This document shows, one piece after another, positions 8,058 to 16,481 of a stretch of DNA of 64,000 nucleotides. The notes under the pieces were generated by a model. It ran no database searches. It saw nothing but the letters and a program-made list of their open reading frames with translations, and was not told the DNA's origin. How positions within the stretch are numbered: position 1 is the first letter of the stretch; every line of letters starts with the position of its first letter. The DNA is from Pseudomonas sp. PA15(2017). GTDB lineage: Bacteria > Pseudomonadota > Gammaproteobacteria > Pseudomonadales > Pseudomonadaceae. Location of the stretch: contig NZ_MSXV01000009.1 in assembly GCF_001945395.1 (NCBI RefSeq), forward strand, positions 1 through 64,000, read 5' to 3'. Made by a program: the position numbers and the translations under genes.

Positions 8058-9041
8058 ATGGAGCGCTACGCAGCGAGCACCGCCATGCCTGATCACTTCT
8101 GTTTTCTACTGTTGCCCGGCTTTTCGATGATGGGCCTGATGTCGGCCATCGAGCCGCTACGGGTCGCCAACCGTTTTCATGCGCCCCATTACCACTGGCG
8201 GCTGCTCAGCGCCGACGGCCAGGCCGTGCCGGCCAGCAATGGCATGTCGCTCAATGTCGATGGCGCTCTGGATGACGACCTGACCGACACCAGCCTCTTC
8301 GTGGTAGCCGGCTTCGAGCCACTGGCGGGTTTCGGGTCGCAGCTAGCCGCCCGCTTGCGGCGTGCCGAACGTGAATGCCGGGTGCTGGGCGCCATCGACA
8401 CCGGCAGCTTCGTGCTCGCCGAAGCTGGGCTGCTGGATGCCTGGCAGCGCTTCACCCTGCACTGGGAGGCGCTGGATGCCTTTCGTGAGCGTTATCCACA
8501 GCTGCAACCGACCCAGGAGCTGTTCGAGATCGATGGCCGGCGCATCACCAGTGCCGGGGGCACCAGCAGCCTGGACCTGATGCTCGGGCTGATCGGTCGC
8601 GACCATGGCGAGGCGCTGTCGATCCGCGTGTCCGAGCAGTTCGTGCTGGGCCGCATCCGCACCCGGCTGGATCACCAGCGCATGCAGGTCAGCAGCCGCT
8701 ACGGTATCCACGACAAGAAGTTGGCCCTGGTAATCGGGGAAATGGAGCGCTGCACCGAGGAGCCGCGCAGCCCGCAACAACTGGCCGACATCGTGGGCAT
8801 CACCACCCGCCAGCTGGAGCGGCTGTTCCGCACGCACCTGGGCACCACGCCAGTCACCTTCTACCTCGCCCTGCGTCTGGACAAGGGCCGCCAACTGCTG
8901 CGTCAGAGTGACCTGAGCGTGCTGGAAGTGGCCCTGGCCTGCGGCTTCGACTCGGCCTCCTACTTCGCCCGTCGCTATCGCGCGCGGTTTGCCGTCAGCC
9001 CGCGGCAGGATCGGCATGAGGGAACGAGCGAGCGGTCGTAA
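8058..9041 (+). CDS. cdhR: carnitine catabolism transcriptional activator, GlxA/AraC family
   Basis: This protein of about 327 residues has an N-terminal DJ-1/PfpI-like amidotransferase domain (PGFSMMGLMSAIEPLRVANR...GSFVLAEAGLLD) and a C-terminal AraC helix-turn-helix pair (QQLADIVGITTRQLERLF, then VLEVALACGFDSASYFARRYR). This architecture and its place beside caiX-cdhCAB identify it as CdhR, the carnitine-responsive activator. The first ATG at 8058 has no clear ribosome site, and the ATG at 8085 (MPDHFCF) is a plausible alternative. It is a paralogue of gbdR at 17.9 kb. Confidence 0.9.
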   Translation: MERYAASTAMPDHFCFLLLPGFSMMGLMSAIEPLRVANRFHAPHYHWRLLSADGQAVPASNGMSLNVDGALDDDLTDTSLFVVAGFEPLAGFGSQLAARLRRAERECRVLGAIDTGSFVLAEAGLLDAWQRFTLHWEALDAFRERYPQLQPTQELFEIDGRRITSAGGTSSLDLMLGLIGRDHGEALSIRVSEQFVLGRIRTRLDHQRMQVSSRYGIHDKKLALVIGEMERCTEEPRSPQQLADIVGITTRQLERLFRTHLGTTPVTFYLALRLDKGRQLLRQSDLSVLEVALACGFDSASYFARRYRARFAVSPRQDRHEGTSERS

Positions 9042-9086
9042 ACCTCACAAAGAGCAGCCTTTCTTGGAGCGCGCTTTGCGCGCGAT

Positions 9087-9110
9087 TTCGCGGGCATGGC
9101 CCGCTCCCAC
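9087..9110. repeat. REP element
   Basis: TTCGCGGGCATGGCCCGCTCCCAC is a standard pseudomonad REP unit with a GCGGGCATGGCCCGC palindromic core. It lies downstream of cdhR in the gap before the dipeptidase gene (9042-9310), which otherwise shows no gene. Confidence 0.8.
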
Positions 9111-9310
9111 AGCTAGTGCAGTGAATCTCCACGACCACCCCTGCCCCGCAACAGGGCAGATCCAAGCGGCGTATCCACCCACGACCTCGGCTTGACGCTT
9201 TCGGCAATCCCCCCGTCGTTTTTGCATCGGGTCGCCCGGGCGTCGAGGCATATGCTGCCCACAAAGCGCCAGCAGCGAATCTGGTGCATTCATTCAAGGG
9301 GAGCCGCCTG

Positions 9311-10288
9311 ATGAGCCCAGCCGAATTGCACGCCGACAGCATCGTCATCGACGGTCTGATCATCGCCAAATGGAACCGTGAACTCTTCGAGGACATGCGC
9401 AAGGGCGGCCTGACCGCGGCCAACTGCACCGTGTCGGTATGGGAGGGTTTTCAGGCCACCGTCAACAGCATCGCCGCCAGTAGCAAGCTGATCCGCGAGA
9501 ACGGCGACCTGGTGATGCCGGTACGCACCACCGCCGATATCCGCAAGGCCAAGGAGCTGGGCAAGACCGGCATCATCTACGGCTTCCAGAATGCCCATGC
9601 ATTCGAAGACCAGCTCGGCTACGTCGAGGTGTTCAAGCAGCTCGGCGTGGGCATCGTGCAGATGTGCTACAACACCCAGAACCTGGTGGGCACCGGCTGT
9701 TACGAGCGTGACGGCGGGCTGTCCGGCTTCGGTCGCGAGATCGTCGCCGAGATGAACCGGGTGGGCATCATGTGCGACCTGTCCCACGTCGGTTCGAAGA
9801 CCAGCGAGGAAGTCATCCTCGAGTCGAAGAAACCGGTCACCTACTCTCACTGCCTGCCTTCGGGCCTGAAAGAGCATCCGCGCAACAAGTCCGACGAGGA
9901 ACTGAAGTTCATCGCCGACCACGGCGGCTTCGTTGGCGTGACCATGTTCGCGCCGTTCCTGGCCAAGGGCATCGACTCGACCATCGACGACTACGCCGAA
10001 GCCATCGAGTACGTGATGAACATCGTCGGTGAAGACGCCATCGGCATCGGCACCGACTTCACCCAGGGTCACGGCCAGGACTTCTTCGAGTACCTGACCC
10101 ACGACAAGGGCTACGCCCGTCGCCTGACCAACTTCGGCAAGATCATCAATCCGCTGGGTATCCGTACCGTCGGCGAATTCCCCAACCTTACCGAAACCCT
10201 GCTCAAACGCGGCCACTCCGAAAGCGTGGTGCGCAAGATCATGGGCGAGAACTGGGTGCGCGTACTCGCCGACGTCTGGGGCGAATAA
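9311..10288 (+). CDS. M19-like (membrane dipeptidase) family protein of the betaine locus
   Basis: This 325-residue protein is related to renal/membrane dipeptidases (peptidase M19, TIM-barrel amidohydrolase). Conserved blocks include YSHCLPSGLKEHPRN with the usual two histidines, DHGGFVGVTMF, and IGIGTDFTQG near the C terminus. The N-terminal zinc motif of classical M19 enzymes (DGHND) is here DGLIIAKW, so two metal ligands appear to be missing. The ATG at 9311 follows AGGGGAGC; the upstream GTG at 9284 is less likely. It sits just before dgcAB, as its homologue does in P. aeruginosa. The substrate is unknown; a role in betaine metabolism is inferred from position only. Confidence 0.75.
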   Translation: MSPAELHADSIVIDGLIIAKWNRELFEDMRKGGLTAANCTVSVWEGFQATVNSIAASSKLIRENGDLVMPVRTTADIRKAKELGKTGIIYGFQNAHAFEDQLGYVEVFKQLGVGIVQMCYNTQNLVGTGCYERDGGLSGFGREIVAEMNRVGIMCDLSHVGSKTSEEVILESKKPVTYSHCLPSGLKEHPRNKSDEELKFIADHGGFVGVTMFAPFLAKGIDSTIDDYAEAIEYVMNIVGEDAIGIGTDFTQGHGQDFFEYLTHDKGYARRLTNFGKIINPLGIRTVGEFPNLTETLLKRGHSESVVRKIMGENWVRVLADVWGE

Positions 10289-10308
10289 GCCCGTCCATCT
10301 CAATTTCC

Positions 10309-10382
10309 GTAGGAGCGGCTTCAGCCGCGATCAGCCCCAAGGGGCGACGTGCCTTGAAGCTCACGGCTAAAGCCGCTCCTAC
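10309..10382. repeat. inverted pair of REP elements (BIME-like)
   Basis: GTAGGAGCGGCTTCAGCCGCGA and, about 50 bp later, the opposite arm ACGGCTAAAGCCGCTCCTAC form a facing REP pair between the dipeptidase homologue and the next gene. Confidence 0.85.
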
Positions 10383-10406
10383 CATTCGAATTCAGGAGTT
10401 ACACAC

Positions 10407-10937
10407 ATGGCCACCCACGCCCCCGAAATGCCCATCCAGGTCGACGACGAAACCGGCGTATGGACCACCGATGCGCTGCCGATGCTGTACGTGCCGCGGC
10501 ATTTCTTCGTCAACAACCACCGCGGCATCGAGGAAGTGCTCGGCGCCGACAAGTACGCCGAGATCCTCTACAAGGCCGGCTACAAATCCGCCTGGCACTG
10601 GTGCGAGAAGGAAGCCGAGTGCCATGGCCTGCAGGGCGATGCGGTGTTCGAGCACTACATGAAGCGCCTGTCGCAGCGTGGCTGGGGCCTGTTCGAGATC
10701 CACAAGCTGGACATCGATGCCGGTCACGCGCAAGTGAAGCTCAAGCACTCGGCCTTCGTGTACGTGTACGGCAAGGTCGGCCGCAAGGTGGACTACATGT
10801 TCACCGGCTGGTTCTCCGGCGCCATCGACCAGATCCTGTCCGCCAAGGGCAGCAGCCTGCGCACCGTCACCGTGCAGGAATACGGCGGCTCGGAAGAAGG
10901 CCACGACGATGGCCTGTTCGTGACTCGCCCGCTCTAG
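10407..10937 (+). CDS. V4R/DUF5943-type protein of unknown function, upstream of dgcA
   Basis: This 176-residue soluble protein starts MATHAPEMPIQVDDETG, 8 bp after an AGGAG. I recognise it as the conserved hypothetical protein that precedes dgcA in pseudomonads (DUF5943, 4-vinyl-reductase-like fold). The V4R fold usually binds small ligands or porphyrin intermediates. Segments such as YKAGYKSAWHWCEKEAEC and a histidine/cysteine-rich middle could bind a metal or ligand, but no catalytic motif is certain. Its position between the dipeptidase homologue and dgcA suggests an accessory role in dimethylglycine use. Confidence 0.75.
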   Translation: MATHAPEMPIQVDDETGVWTTDALPMLYVPRHFFVNNHRGIEEVLGADKYAEILYKAGYKSAWHWCEKEAECHGLQGDAVFEHYMKRLSQRGWGLFEIHKLDIDAGHAQVKLKHSAFVYVYGKVGRKVDYMFTGWFSGAIDQILSAKGSSLRTVTVQEYGGSEEGHDDGLFVTRPL

Positions 10938-10947
10938 CGGTTATCGC

Positions 10948-10971
10948 GTGGGAGCGGACCGTGCCCGCGAA
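10948..10971. repeat. REP element upstream of dgcA
   Basis: GTGGGAGCGGACCGTGCCCGCGAA is a REP unit with two stem mismatches, placed 80 bp before the dgcA start. Confidence 0.65.
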
Positions 10972-11052
10972 TGCGTCGATCGCAGGTACTGCCCGCTGCC
11001 ACCTATAAAAACAGAACCGTGAACGCTTAGCCGTCGAATCGAGGAGAAGGTC

Positions 11053-13113
11053 ATGGCCTTCGAAGCAATGTTCCAGCCGATCCAGATCGGCAAACTGACC
11101 ATCCGTAACCGCGTACTCAGCACGGCTCACGCCGAGGTGTACGCCACCGACGGCGGCATGACCACCGAGCGTTACGTCAAATACTACGAAGAGAAGGCCA
11201 AGGGCGGCATCGGCCTGGCGATCTGTGGCGGCTCATCGGTCGTGGCCATCGACAGCCCGCAGCAGTGGTGGAGTTCGGTGAACCTGTCCACCGACCGCAT
11301 CATCCCGCACTTCCAGAATCTCGCTGACGCCATGCACAAGCACGGCGCCAAGATCATGATCCAGATTACCCACATGGGCCGCCGCTCGCGCTGGGACGGC
11401 TTCCACTGGCCGACCCTGATGTCGCCGTCCGGAATCCGTGAACCGGTACACCGCGCCACCTGCAAGACCATCGAGGTCGAGGAAATCTGGCGCATCATCG
11501 GCAATTACGCCCAGGCCGCGCGCCGCGCGAAGGAAGGCGGCCTGGACGGCGTCGAGCTGTCCGCCGTGCACCAGCACCTGATCGACCAGTTCTGGTCGCC
11601 ACGCGTGAACAAGCGTACCGACGAATGGGGCGGCACCTTCGAAGGCCGCATGAAATTCGGCATGGAAGTGCTCAAGGCGGTGCGCGCCGAAGTCGGCGAC
11701 GATTTCTGCGTGGGCATGCGCATCACTGGTGACGAGTTCCATCCCGACGGCCTGTCCTTTGATGACATGAAGCAGATCGCCGCCTATTACGACGCCACCG
11801 GCATGCTCGACTTCATCGGCGTGGTCGGTTCGGGCTGCGACACCCACAACACCCTGGCCAACGTCATTCCCAACATGAGCTTCCCGCCGGAGCCGTTCCT
11901 GCACCTGGCGGCCGGCATCAAGGAAGTGGTCAAGGTGCCGGTGCTGCACGCGCAGAACATCAAGGACCCGAACCAGGCCACGCGCATCCTCGAAGGTGGC
12001 TACGTCGACATGGTCGGCATGACCCGCGCGCACATGGCCGACCCGCACCTGATCGCCAAGATCAAGATGGGCCAGATCGACCAGATCAAGCAGTGCGTCG
12101 GCGCCAACTACTGCATCGACCGCCAGTACCAGGGCCTGGACGTGCTGTGCATCCAGAACGCCGCGACCAGCCGCGAATACATGGGCGTGCCGCACATCAT
12201 CGAGAAGACCACCGGCGCCAAGCGCAAGGTGCTGATCGTCGGCGGTGGCCCGGCTGGTATGGAGGCCGCCCGCGTGGCCGCCGAGCGCGGTCACGACGTG
12301 ACCCTGTTCGAGAAGCAGGACAGCCTCGGCGGGCAGATCAGCATCGCCGCCCGCGCTCCGCAACGCGACCAGATCGCCGGCATCACCCGCTGGTATCAGC
12401 TGGAAATCGCCCGCCTGGGCGTCGACCTGCGCCTGGGCACGGCGGCCGATGAAGCGACCATCCTCGACCTGCGCCCGGACATCGTGGTACTGGCCAACGG
12501 TGGCCATGCCTTCCTCGAGCAGAACGAGCACTGGGGCGCCGCCGAAGGCCTGGTGGTCAGCGCCTGGGACATCCTCAGCGGCAAGGTGGAGCCCGGCAAG
12601 AACGTGCTGGTGTACGACACCATCTGTGAATTCACCGGCATGTCGGCGGCCGACTACCTGGCCGACAAGGGCAGCCAGGTGGAGATCGTCACCGACGACA
12701 TCAAGCCCGGCGTGGCCATGGGCGGCACCACCTTCCCGACCTACTACCGCAGCATGTACCCCAAGGAAGTGGTCATGACCGGCGACATGATGCTGGAAAA
12801 GGTCTACGCCGAGGGCGACAAGAAAGTCGCGGTGCTGGAGAACGAATACACCGGCGCCCGGGAAGAGCGGGTGGTCGACCAGATCGTCATCGAGAACGGC
12901 GTGCGCCCGGACGAGGGCCTGTACTACGGGCTCAAGGACGGCTCGCGCAACAAGGGCCAGATCGACGTCGAGGCGCTGTTCGCGATCAAGCCGCAGCCGT
13001 GCCTCGCCGAGGCGGGCGCCGGCTACCTGCTGTTCCGTATCGGCGACTGCGTGGCCCAGCGCAACGTGCACGCGGCGATATACGACGCCCTGCGCCTGTG
13101 CAAGGACTTCTGA
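11053..13113 (+). CDS. dgcA: dimethylglycine demethylase flavoprotein subunit
   Basis: This 686-residue protein has an N-terminal old-yellow-enzyme TIM barrel (FMN; FQPIQIGKLTIRNR) and a C-terminal FAD/NAD-binding half (VLIVGGGPAGMEAARVAAERGHDV). This is the trimethylamine-dehydrogenase architecture. In P. aeruginosa dgcA is required to demethylate dimethylglycine to sarcosine. The cluster-binding stretch CVGANYCIDR...VLCIQN, near residues 348-367, has three cysteines where trimethylamine dehydrogenase has four; the second position is alanine. The start is preceded by GAGGAGAAGG. dgcB follows after a 111-bp gap carrying a palindromic repeat. Confidence 0.93.
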   Translation: MAFEAMFQPIQIGKLTIRNRVLSTAHAEVYATDGGMTTERYVKYYEEKAKGGIGLAICGGSSVVAIDSPQQWWSSVNLSTDRIIPHFQNLADAMHKHGAKIMIQITHMGRRSRWDGFHWPTLMSPSGIREPVHRATCKTIEVEEIWRIIGNYAQAARRAKEGGLDGVELSAVHQHLIDQFWSPRVNKRTDEWGGTFEGRMKFGMEVLKAVRAEVGDDFCVGMRITGDEFHPDGLSFDDMKQIAAYYDATGMLDFIGVVGSGCDTHNTLANVIPNMSFPPEPFLHLAAGIKEVVKVPVLHAQNIKDPNQATRILEGGYVDMVGMTRAHMADPHLIAKIKMGQIDQIKQCVGANYCIDRQYQGLDVLCIQNAATSREYMGVPHIIEKTTGAKRKVLIVGGGPAGMEAARVAAERGHDVTLFEKQDSLGGQISIAARAPQRDQIAGITRWYQLEIARLGVDLRLGTAADEATILDLRPDIVVLANGGHAFLEQNEHWGAAEGLVVSAWDILSGKVEPGKNVLVYDTICEFTGMSAADYLADKGSQVEIVTDDIKPGVAMGGTTFPTYYRSMYPKEVVMTGDMMLEKVYAEGDKKVAVLENEYTGAREERVVDQIVIENGVRPDEGLYYGLKDGSRNKGQIDVEALFAIKPQPCLAEAGAGYLLFRIGDCVAQRNVHAAIYDALRLCKDF

Positions 13114-13115
13114 CC

Positions 13116-13207
13116 TAGCTGCAGGCTGCAGACATCAAGCTACAGGCTAGACGCCAGGGTTTCGTCCTTGCTCTTTCCTGCAGCCTGTAGCCTGCGGCCT
13201 GCAGCCC
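13116..13207. repeat. extragenic palindromic repeat, GCAGGCTGCAG type
   Basis: GCTGCAGGCTGCAG and CAAGCTACAGGC on the left face CTGCAGCCTGTAGCCTG and CGGCCTGCAGC on the right, making a long imperfect hairpin between dgcA and dgcB. The same repeat recurs around phoU/pstB/pstA at 47213-47313 and 48178-48235. This is a dispersed family distinct from the REP elements. Confidence 0.75.
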
Positions 13208-13224
13208 CACTCAGGTAAGCTGCG

Positions 13225-15183
13225 ATGCTCGACATAATTCTTCCCATCCTGCTGTTCGCCGCCCTGGCCCTCGCGGTCATCGGCGCGGCCAGGCGCTTCT
13301 TCATGTGGCGCCGCGGCCGCCCGGCCAAGGTCGACTGGGTCAAAGGCCTGGTGAAGATGCCGCGGCGCTATCTGGTGGACCTGCACCACGTGGTCGAGCG
13401 CGACAAGTACATGTCCAAGACCCACGTAGCCACTGCTGGCGGCTTCGTACTGGCAGCGATGCTGGCCATCGTCGTGCACGGTTTCGGTCTGCACCACCGC
13501 ATCCTCGGCTTTGCCCTGCTGGCTGCCACGGTGCTGATGTTCACTGGCGCCCTGTACGTCGCCAAGCGCCGCCTGAACCCACCCTCGCGCCTGTCGAAAG
13601 GCCCGTGGATGCGCCTGCCGAAAAGCCTGCTGATGTTCGCTGGCAGCATCTTCATCGCCACCCTGCCGGTGGCCGGGATTCTGCCCGCCGGCTTTGGCGG
13701 CTGGGTACTGGCGGCGATCCTCGCCGTTGGCGTGGCCTGGGGCGTGTCCGAGCTGTTCTTCGGCATGACCTGGGGCGGGCCGATGAAGCACGCCTTCGCC
13801 GGCGCCCTGCACCTGGCCTGGCACCGCCGCAGCGAACGCTTTGGCGGGGGTCGCTCCACTGGCCTGAAAGCGCTGGACCTGAACGACCCGAAAGCCCCGC
13901 TGGGCGTGGAAAAACCCACCGACTTCACCTGGAACCAGTTACTTGGTTTCGACGCCTGCGTGCAGTGCGGCAAGTGCGAAGCCATGTGCCCGGCCTTCGC
14001 CGCCGGCCAGCCGCTGAACCCCAAGAAGCTGATCCAGGACATGGTCATTGGCCTGGCCGGTGGCAGCGACGCCACGTTCGCCGGCTCACCCTATCCAGGC
14101 AAACCGCTCGGTGAACACAGCGGCGGCCCGCACCAGCCGATCGTCTCCCTGCAGGACAAGGCTCTGGTCGATGCCGACACGCTGTGGTCGTGCACCACCT
14201 GCCGCGCCTGCGTCGAGGAGTGTCCGATGATGATCGAGCACGTCGATGCCATCGTCGACATGCGTCGCCATCTCACGCTGGAAAAGGGCTCGACGCCGAA
14301 CAAGGGCGCCGAGGTGCTGGAAAACCTCATCGCCACCGACAACCCTGGAGGCTTCGCCCCGGGCGGCCGCCTGAACTGGGCGGCGGACCTGAACCTGCCA
14401 TTGATGGCCGACAAGCGCAACGCCGAGGTGCTGTTCTGGGTTGGCGACGGTGCCTTCGACATGCGTAACCAGCGCACCCTGCGCGCCTTCGTGAAGCTCC
14501 TCAAGGCAGCCGGCGTCGACTTCGCCGTGCTCGGCCTGGAAGAACGCGACAGCGGCGACGTCGCCCGCCGTCTCGGTGACGAAGCGACCTTCCAGCAACT
14601 GGCCAAGCGCAACATCGCCACCCTGAACCAGTACCGCTTCAAGACCATCGTCTCCTGCGACCCGCACAGCTTCCACGTACTGAAGAACGAGTACGGCGCC
14701 CTGGGTGGCAACTACCAGGTCATGCACCACAGCACCTTCATCGAAACGCTACTGCAGCGCGGCACCTTGAACCTAGGCCAACACAAGGGCGGATCGGTCA
14801 CCTACCACGACCCCTGCTACCTGGGCCGCTACAACGGCGAGTACGAGGCGCCGCGGGCGGTGCTCAAGGCCATCGGCATCGAGGTCAAGGAAATGCAACG
14901 CTCCGGCTTTCGCTCGCGCTGCTGCGGTGGTGGTGGTGGCGCGCCGATCACCGACATCCCCGGCAAGCAGCGGATTCCCGACATGCGCATGGAAGACATC
15001 AAGGAAACCGGTGCCGAACTGGTCGCCGTCGGCTGCCCACAGTGCACCGTGATGCTCGAAGGCGTGGTCGAACCGCGCCCGCAGATCAAGGACATCGCCG
15101 AGCTGGTGGCCGAGGTGTTGATCGAAAGCGAAGTGCCGCAGAAGAAACCCGTCGCGCAACCCACTGCCGTGGAGGTGGCCTGA
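13225..15183 (+). CDS. dgcB: dimethylglycine catabolism iron-sulfur membrane protein
   Basis: This 652-residue protein has about four N-terminal membrane segments (residues 1-185) and two 4Fe-4S motifs (CVQCGKCEAMCP and CTTCRACVEECP). A heterodisulfide-reductase-like CCG domain follows, with DPCYLGRYN and SRCCGGGGG. It probably carries electrons from DgcA, with the adjacent ETF, toward the quinone pool, as GlpC- and HdrD-like proteins do. In P. aeruginosa dgcB is required together with dgcA for growth on dimethylglycine. Its TGA is followed at once by the ATG of etfA, a tight operon junction. Confidence 0.92.
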   Translation: MLDIILPILLFAALALAVIGAARRFFMWRRGRPAKVDWVKGLVKMPRRYLVDLHHVVERDKYMSKTHVATAGGFVLAAMLAIVVHGFGLHHRILGFALLAATVLMFTGALYVAKRRLNPPSRLSKGPWMRLPKSLLMFAGSIFIATLPVAGILPAGFGGWVLAAILAVGVAWGVSELFFGMTWGGPMKHAFAGALHLAWHRRSERFGGGRSTGLKALDLNDPKAPLGVEKPTDFTWNQLLGFDACVQCGKCEAMCPAFAAGQPLNPKKLIQDMVIGLAGGSDATFAGSPYPGKPLGEHSGGPHQPIVSLQDKALVDADTLWSCTTCRACVEECPMMIEHVDAIVDMRRHLTLEKGSTPNKGAEVLENLIATDNPGGFAPGGRLNWAADLNLPLMADKRNAEVLFWVGDGAFDMRNQRTLRAFVKLLKAAGVDFAVLGLEERDSGDVARRLGDEATFQQLAKRNIATLNQYRFKTIVSCDPHSFHVLKNEYGALGGNYQVMHHSTFIETLLQRGTLNLGQHKGGSVTYHDPCYLGRYNGEYEAPRAVLKAIGIEVKEMQRSGFRSRCCGGGGGAPITDIPGKQRIPDMRMEDIKETGAELVAVGCPQCTVMLEGVVEPRPQIKDIAELVAEVLIESEVPQKKPVAQPTAVEVA

Positions 15184-16413
15184 ATGAGTGACATCATCCG
15201 CCGTGACCCGCGTGCCGAGCGTATCGCCCGCAACCGCCTGCATCCGCTGCACGCCGCCCTGCAACCCCAGCAGATTCAATGGATGGGCCCCAACGGCATC
15301 GTCCGCAAGAACCCTCATGCGGCAGCTGCGGGCTTTATTGGCCCGGCCGGCATCAAGCGCATCGACCGCAGTGGCGCCCAACAGGGCGGCAGCGGCAAGC
15401 GCCAGAGCGGCAGCGCCCAGGTACAGCTGCCGCTGCATGTGGTCGAGCAGCCGGCCTTCATCATCGCCGTGGTGCCGGATATGGTCGGTGGTCGCCTGAG
15501 CAGCCACGACAAGGATCTGCTCGGCCTCGCCCATCAACTGGCCGGCAAGGATGGCGCCGTGCTGGCCGTGGTGTTCGGCGAGCACAAGGAATCCGCTTTC
15601 GACAACGTGGGCGTCGATCGTCTGCTGCAACTCGAAGGCGACGAATACAGCGGCTACTCACCCGAGCAGCGCGTGTTGGCGCTGCGCGCCGTGGAGAGTC
15701 AGTTCGACCCGCGCCACTGGCTGTTGCCGGACAGCCGCACCGGCGGCGGCGAACTGGGCCGCCGCCTGGCTTCTTGCCTGGGCGAGCGACCGGCCACCCG
15801 TGTCTGGCAGGTCAAGGATGGGCAGAGCACGGGCCGCGCCGGTGCCGGCCGCGAAGACATCGCGCGGGCCGCACCGCGGCTGATCCTGGCCGCTGCCGAG
15901 TGCGCCGAGCCGGTCAGCGAAACCCGCCATGAAGCACGCCAGGTCGAGCTGTCGGCGCAGGTCCCGCGCAATCTGCCACGCATCGAAGACCTGGGCTCGG
16001 TCGCCGTCGACCCGGCGCAGATTCCCATGGCCGAATCCGAATTCATCCTCTCCGGCGGTAACGGCGTGAAGGACTGGGAGCTGTTCCACCGCGCCGCCGT
16101 GGCCCTGGGCGCCACCGAAGGCGCCTCGCGGGTGGCGGTCGACGACGGCCACATGCCGCGGGCCCGCCAGGTCGGTGCTACCGGCACCTGGGTTACCGCG
16201 CGGGTCTATGTGGCGGTAGGCATTTCCGGCGCGATCCAGCACCTGCAGGGCATCGGTGCCTGCGACAAGGTGGTGGCGATCAACCTGGATCCGGGTTGCG
16301 ACATGATCAAACGCGCCGACATGGCGGTGATCGGCGACGCGGCGGCGATCCTCCAGGCCTTGATCGAGCGCGTGGAAGCACACCGCAACGGAGCCAAACG
16401 CGATGCCGCATGA
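15184..16413 (+). CDS. etfA: electron transfer flavoprotein, alpha subunit
   Basis: This 409-residue ETF alpha subunit has the C-terminal FAD domain, including ILSGGNGVKDWELF, GATGTWVTARVYVAVGISGAIQ and VVAINLDPGCDMIKRADM. It is longer than housekeeping EtfA (about 310 residues) because of an N-terminal extension (about residues 1-75, ending near GGSGKRQSGS) and is not the general ETF. It starts directly at the dgcB stop codon. It should accept electrons from dimethylglycine or sarcosine oxidation with EtfB and pass them to DgcB or the quinone pool; this route is inferred from gene order. Confidence 0.88.
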   Translation: MSDIIRRDPRAERIARNRLHPLHAALQPQQIQWMGPNGIVRKNPHAAAAGFIGPAGIKRIDRSGAQQGGSGKRQSGSAQVQLPLHVVEQPAFIIAVVPDMVGGRLSSHDKDLLGLAHQLAGKDGAVLAVVFGEHKESAFDNVGVDRLLQLEGDEYSGYSPEQRVLALRAVESQFDPRHWLLPDSRTGGGELGRRLASCLGERPATRVWQVKDGQSTGRAGAGREDIARAAPRLILAAAECAEPVSETRHEARQVELSAQVPRNLPRIEDLGSVAVDPAQIPMAESEFILSGGNGVKDWELFHRAAVALGATEGASRVAVDDGHMPRARQVGATGTWVTARVYVAVGISGAIQHLQGIGACDKVVAINLDPGCDMIKRADMAVIGDAAAILQALIERVEAHRNGAKRDAA

Positions 16414-16431
16414 CTCTCTCGGTCGCTTCTG

Positions 16432-16455
16432 GTGGGAGCGGGCCATGCCCGCGAA
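16432..16455. repeat. REP element inside the etfA-etfB spacer
   Basis: GTGGGAGCGGGCCATGCCCGCGAA is a perfect REP unit in the 68-bp gap between etfA and etfB. Because the two subunits should be made in equal amounts, a stable hairpin here could affect mRNA stability or polarity. Confidence 0.85.
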
Positions 16456-16481
16456 ATCGCACACACAACGGGAGATCCGGC

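Noticed and set aside
11233-13071. 612-codon minus-strand open frame
   Set aside because: Antisense shadow of dgcA, rich in His, Val and Ala with no recognisable domain.
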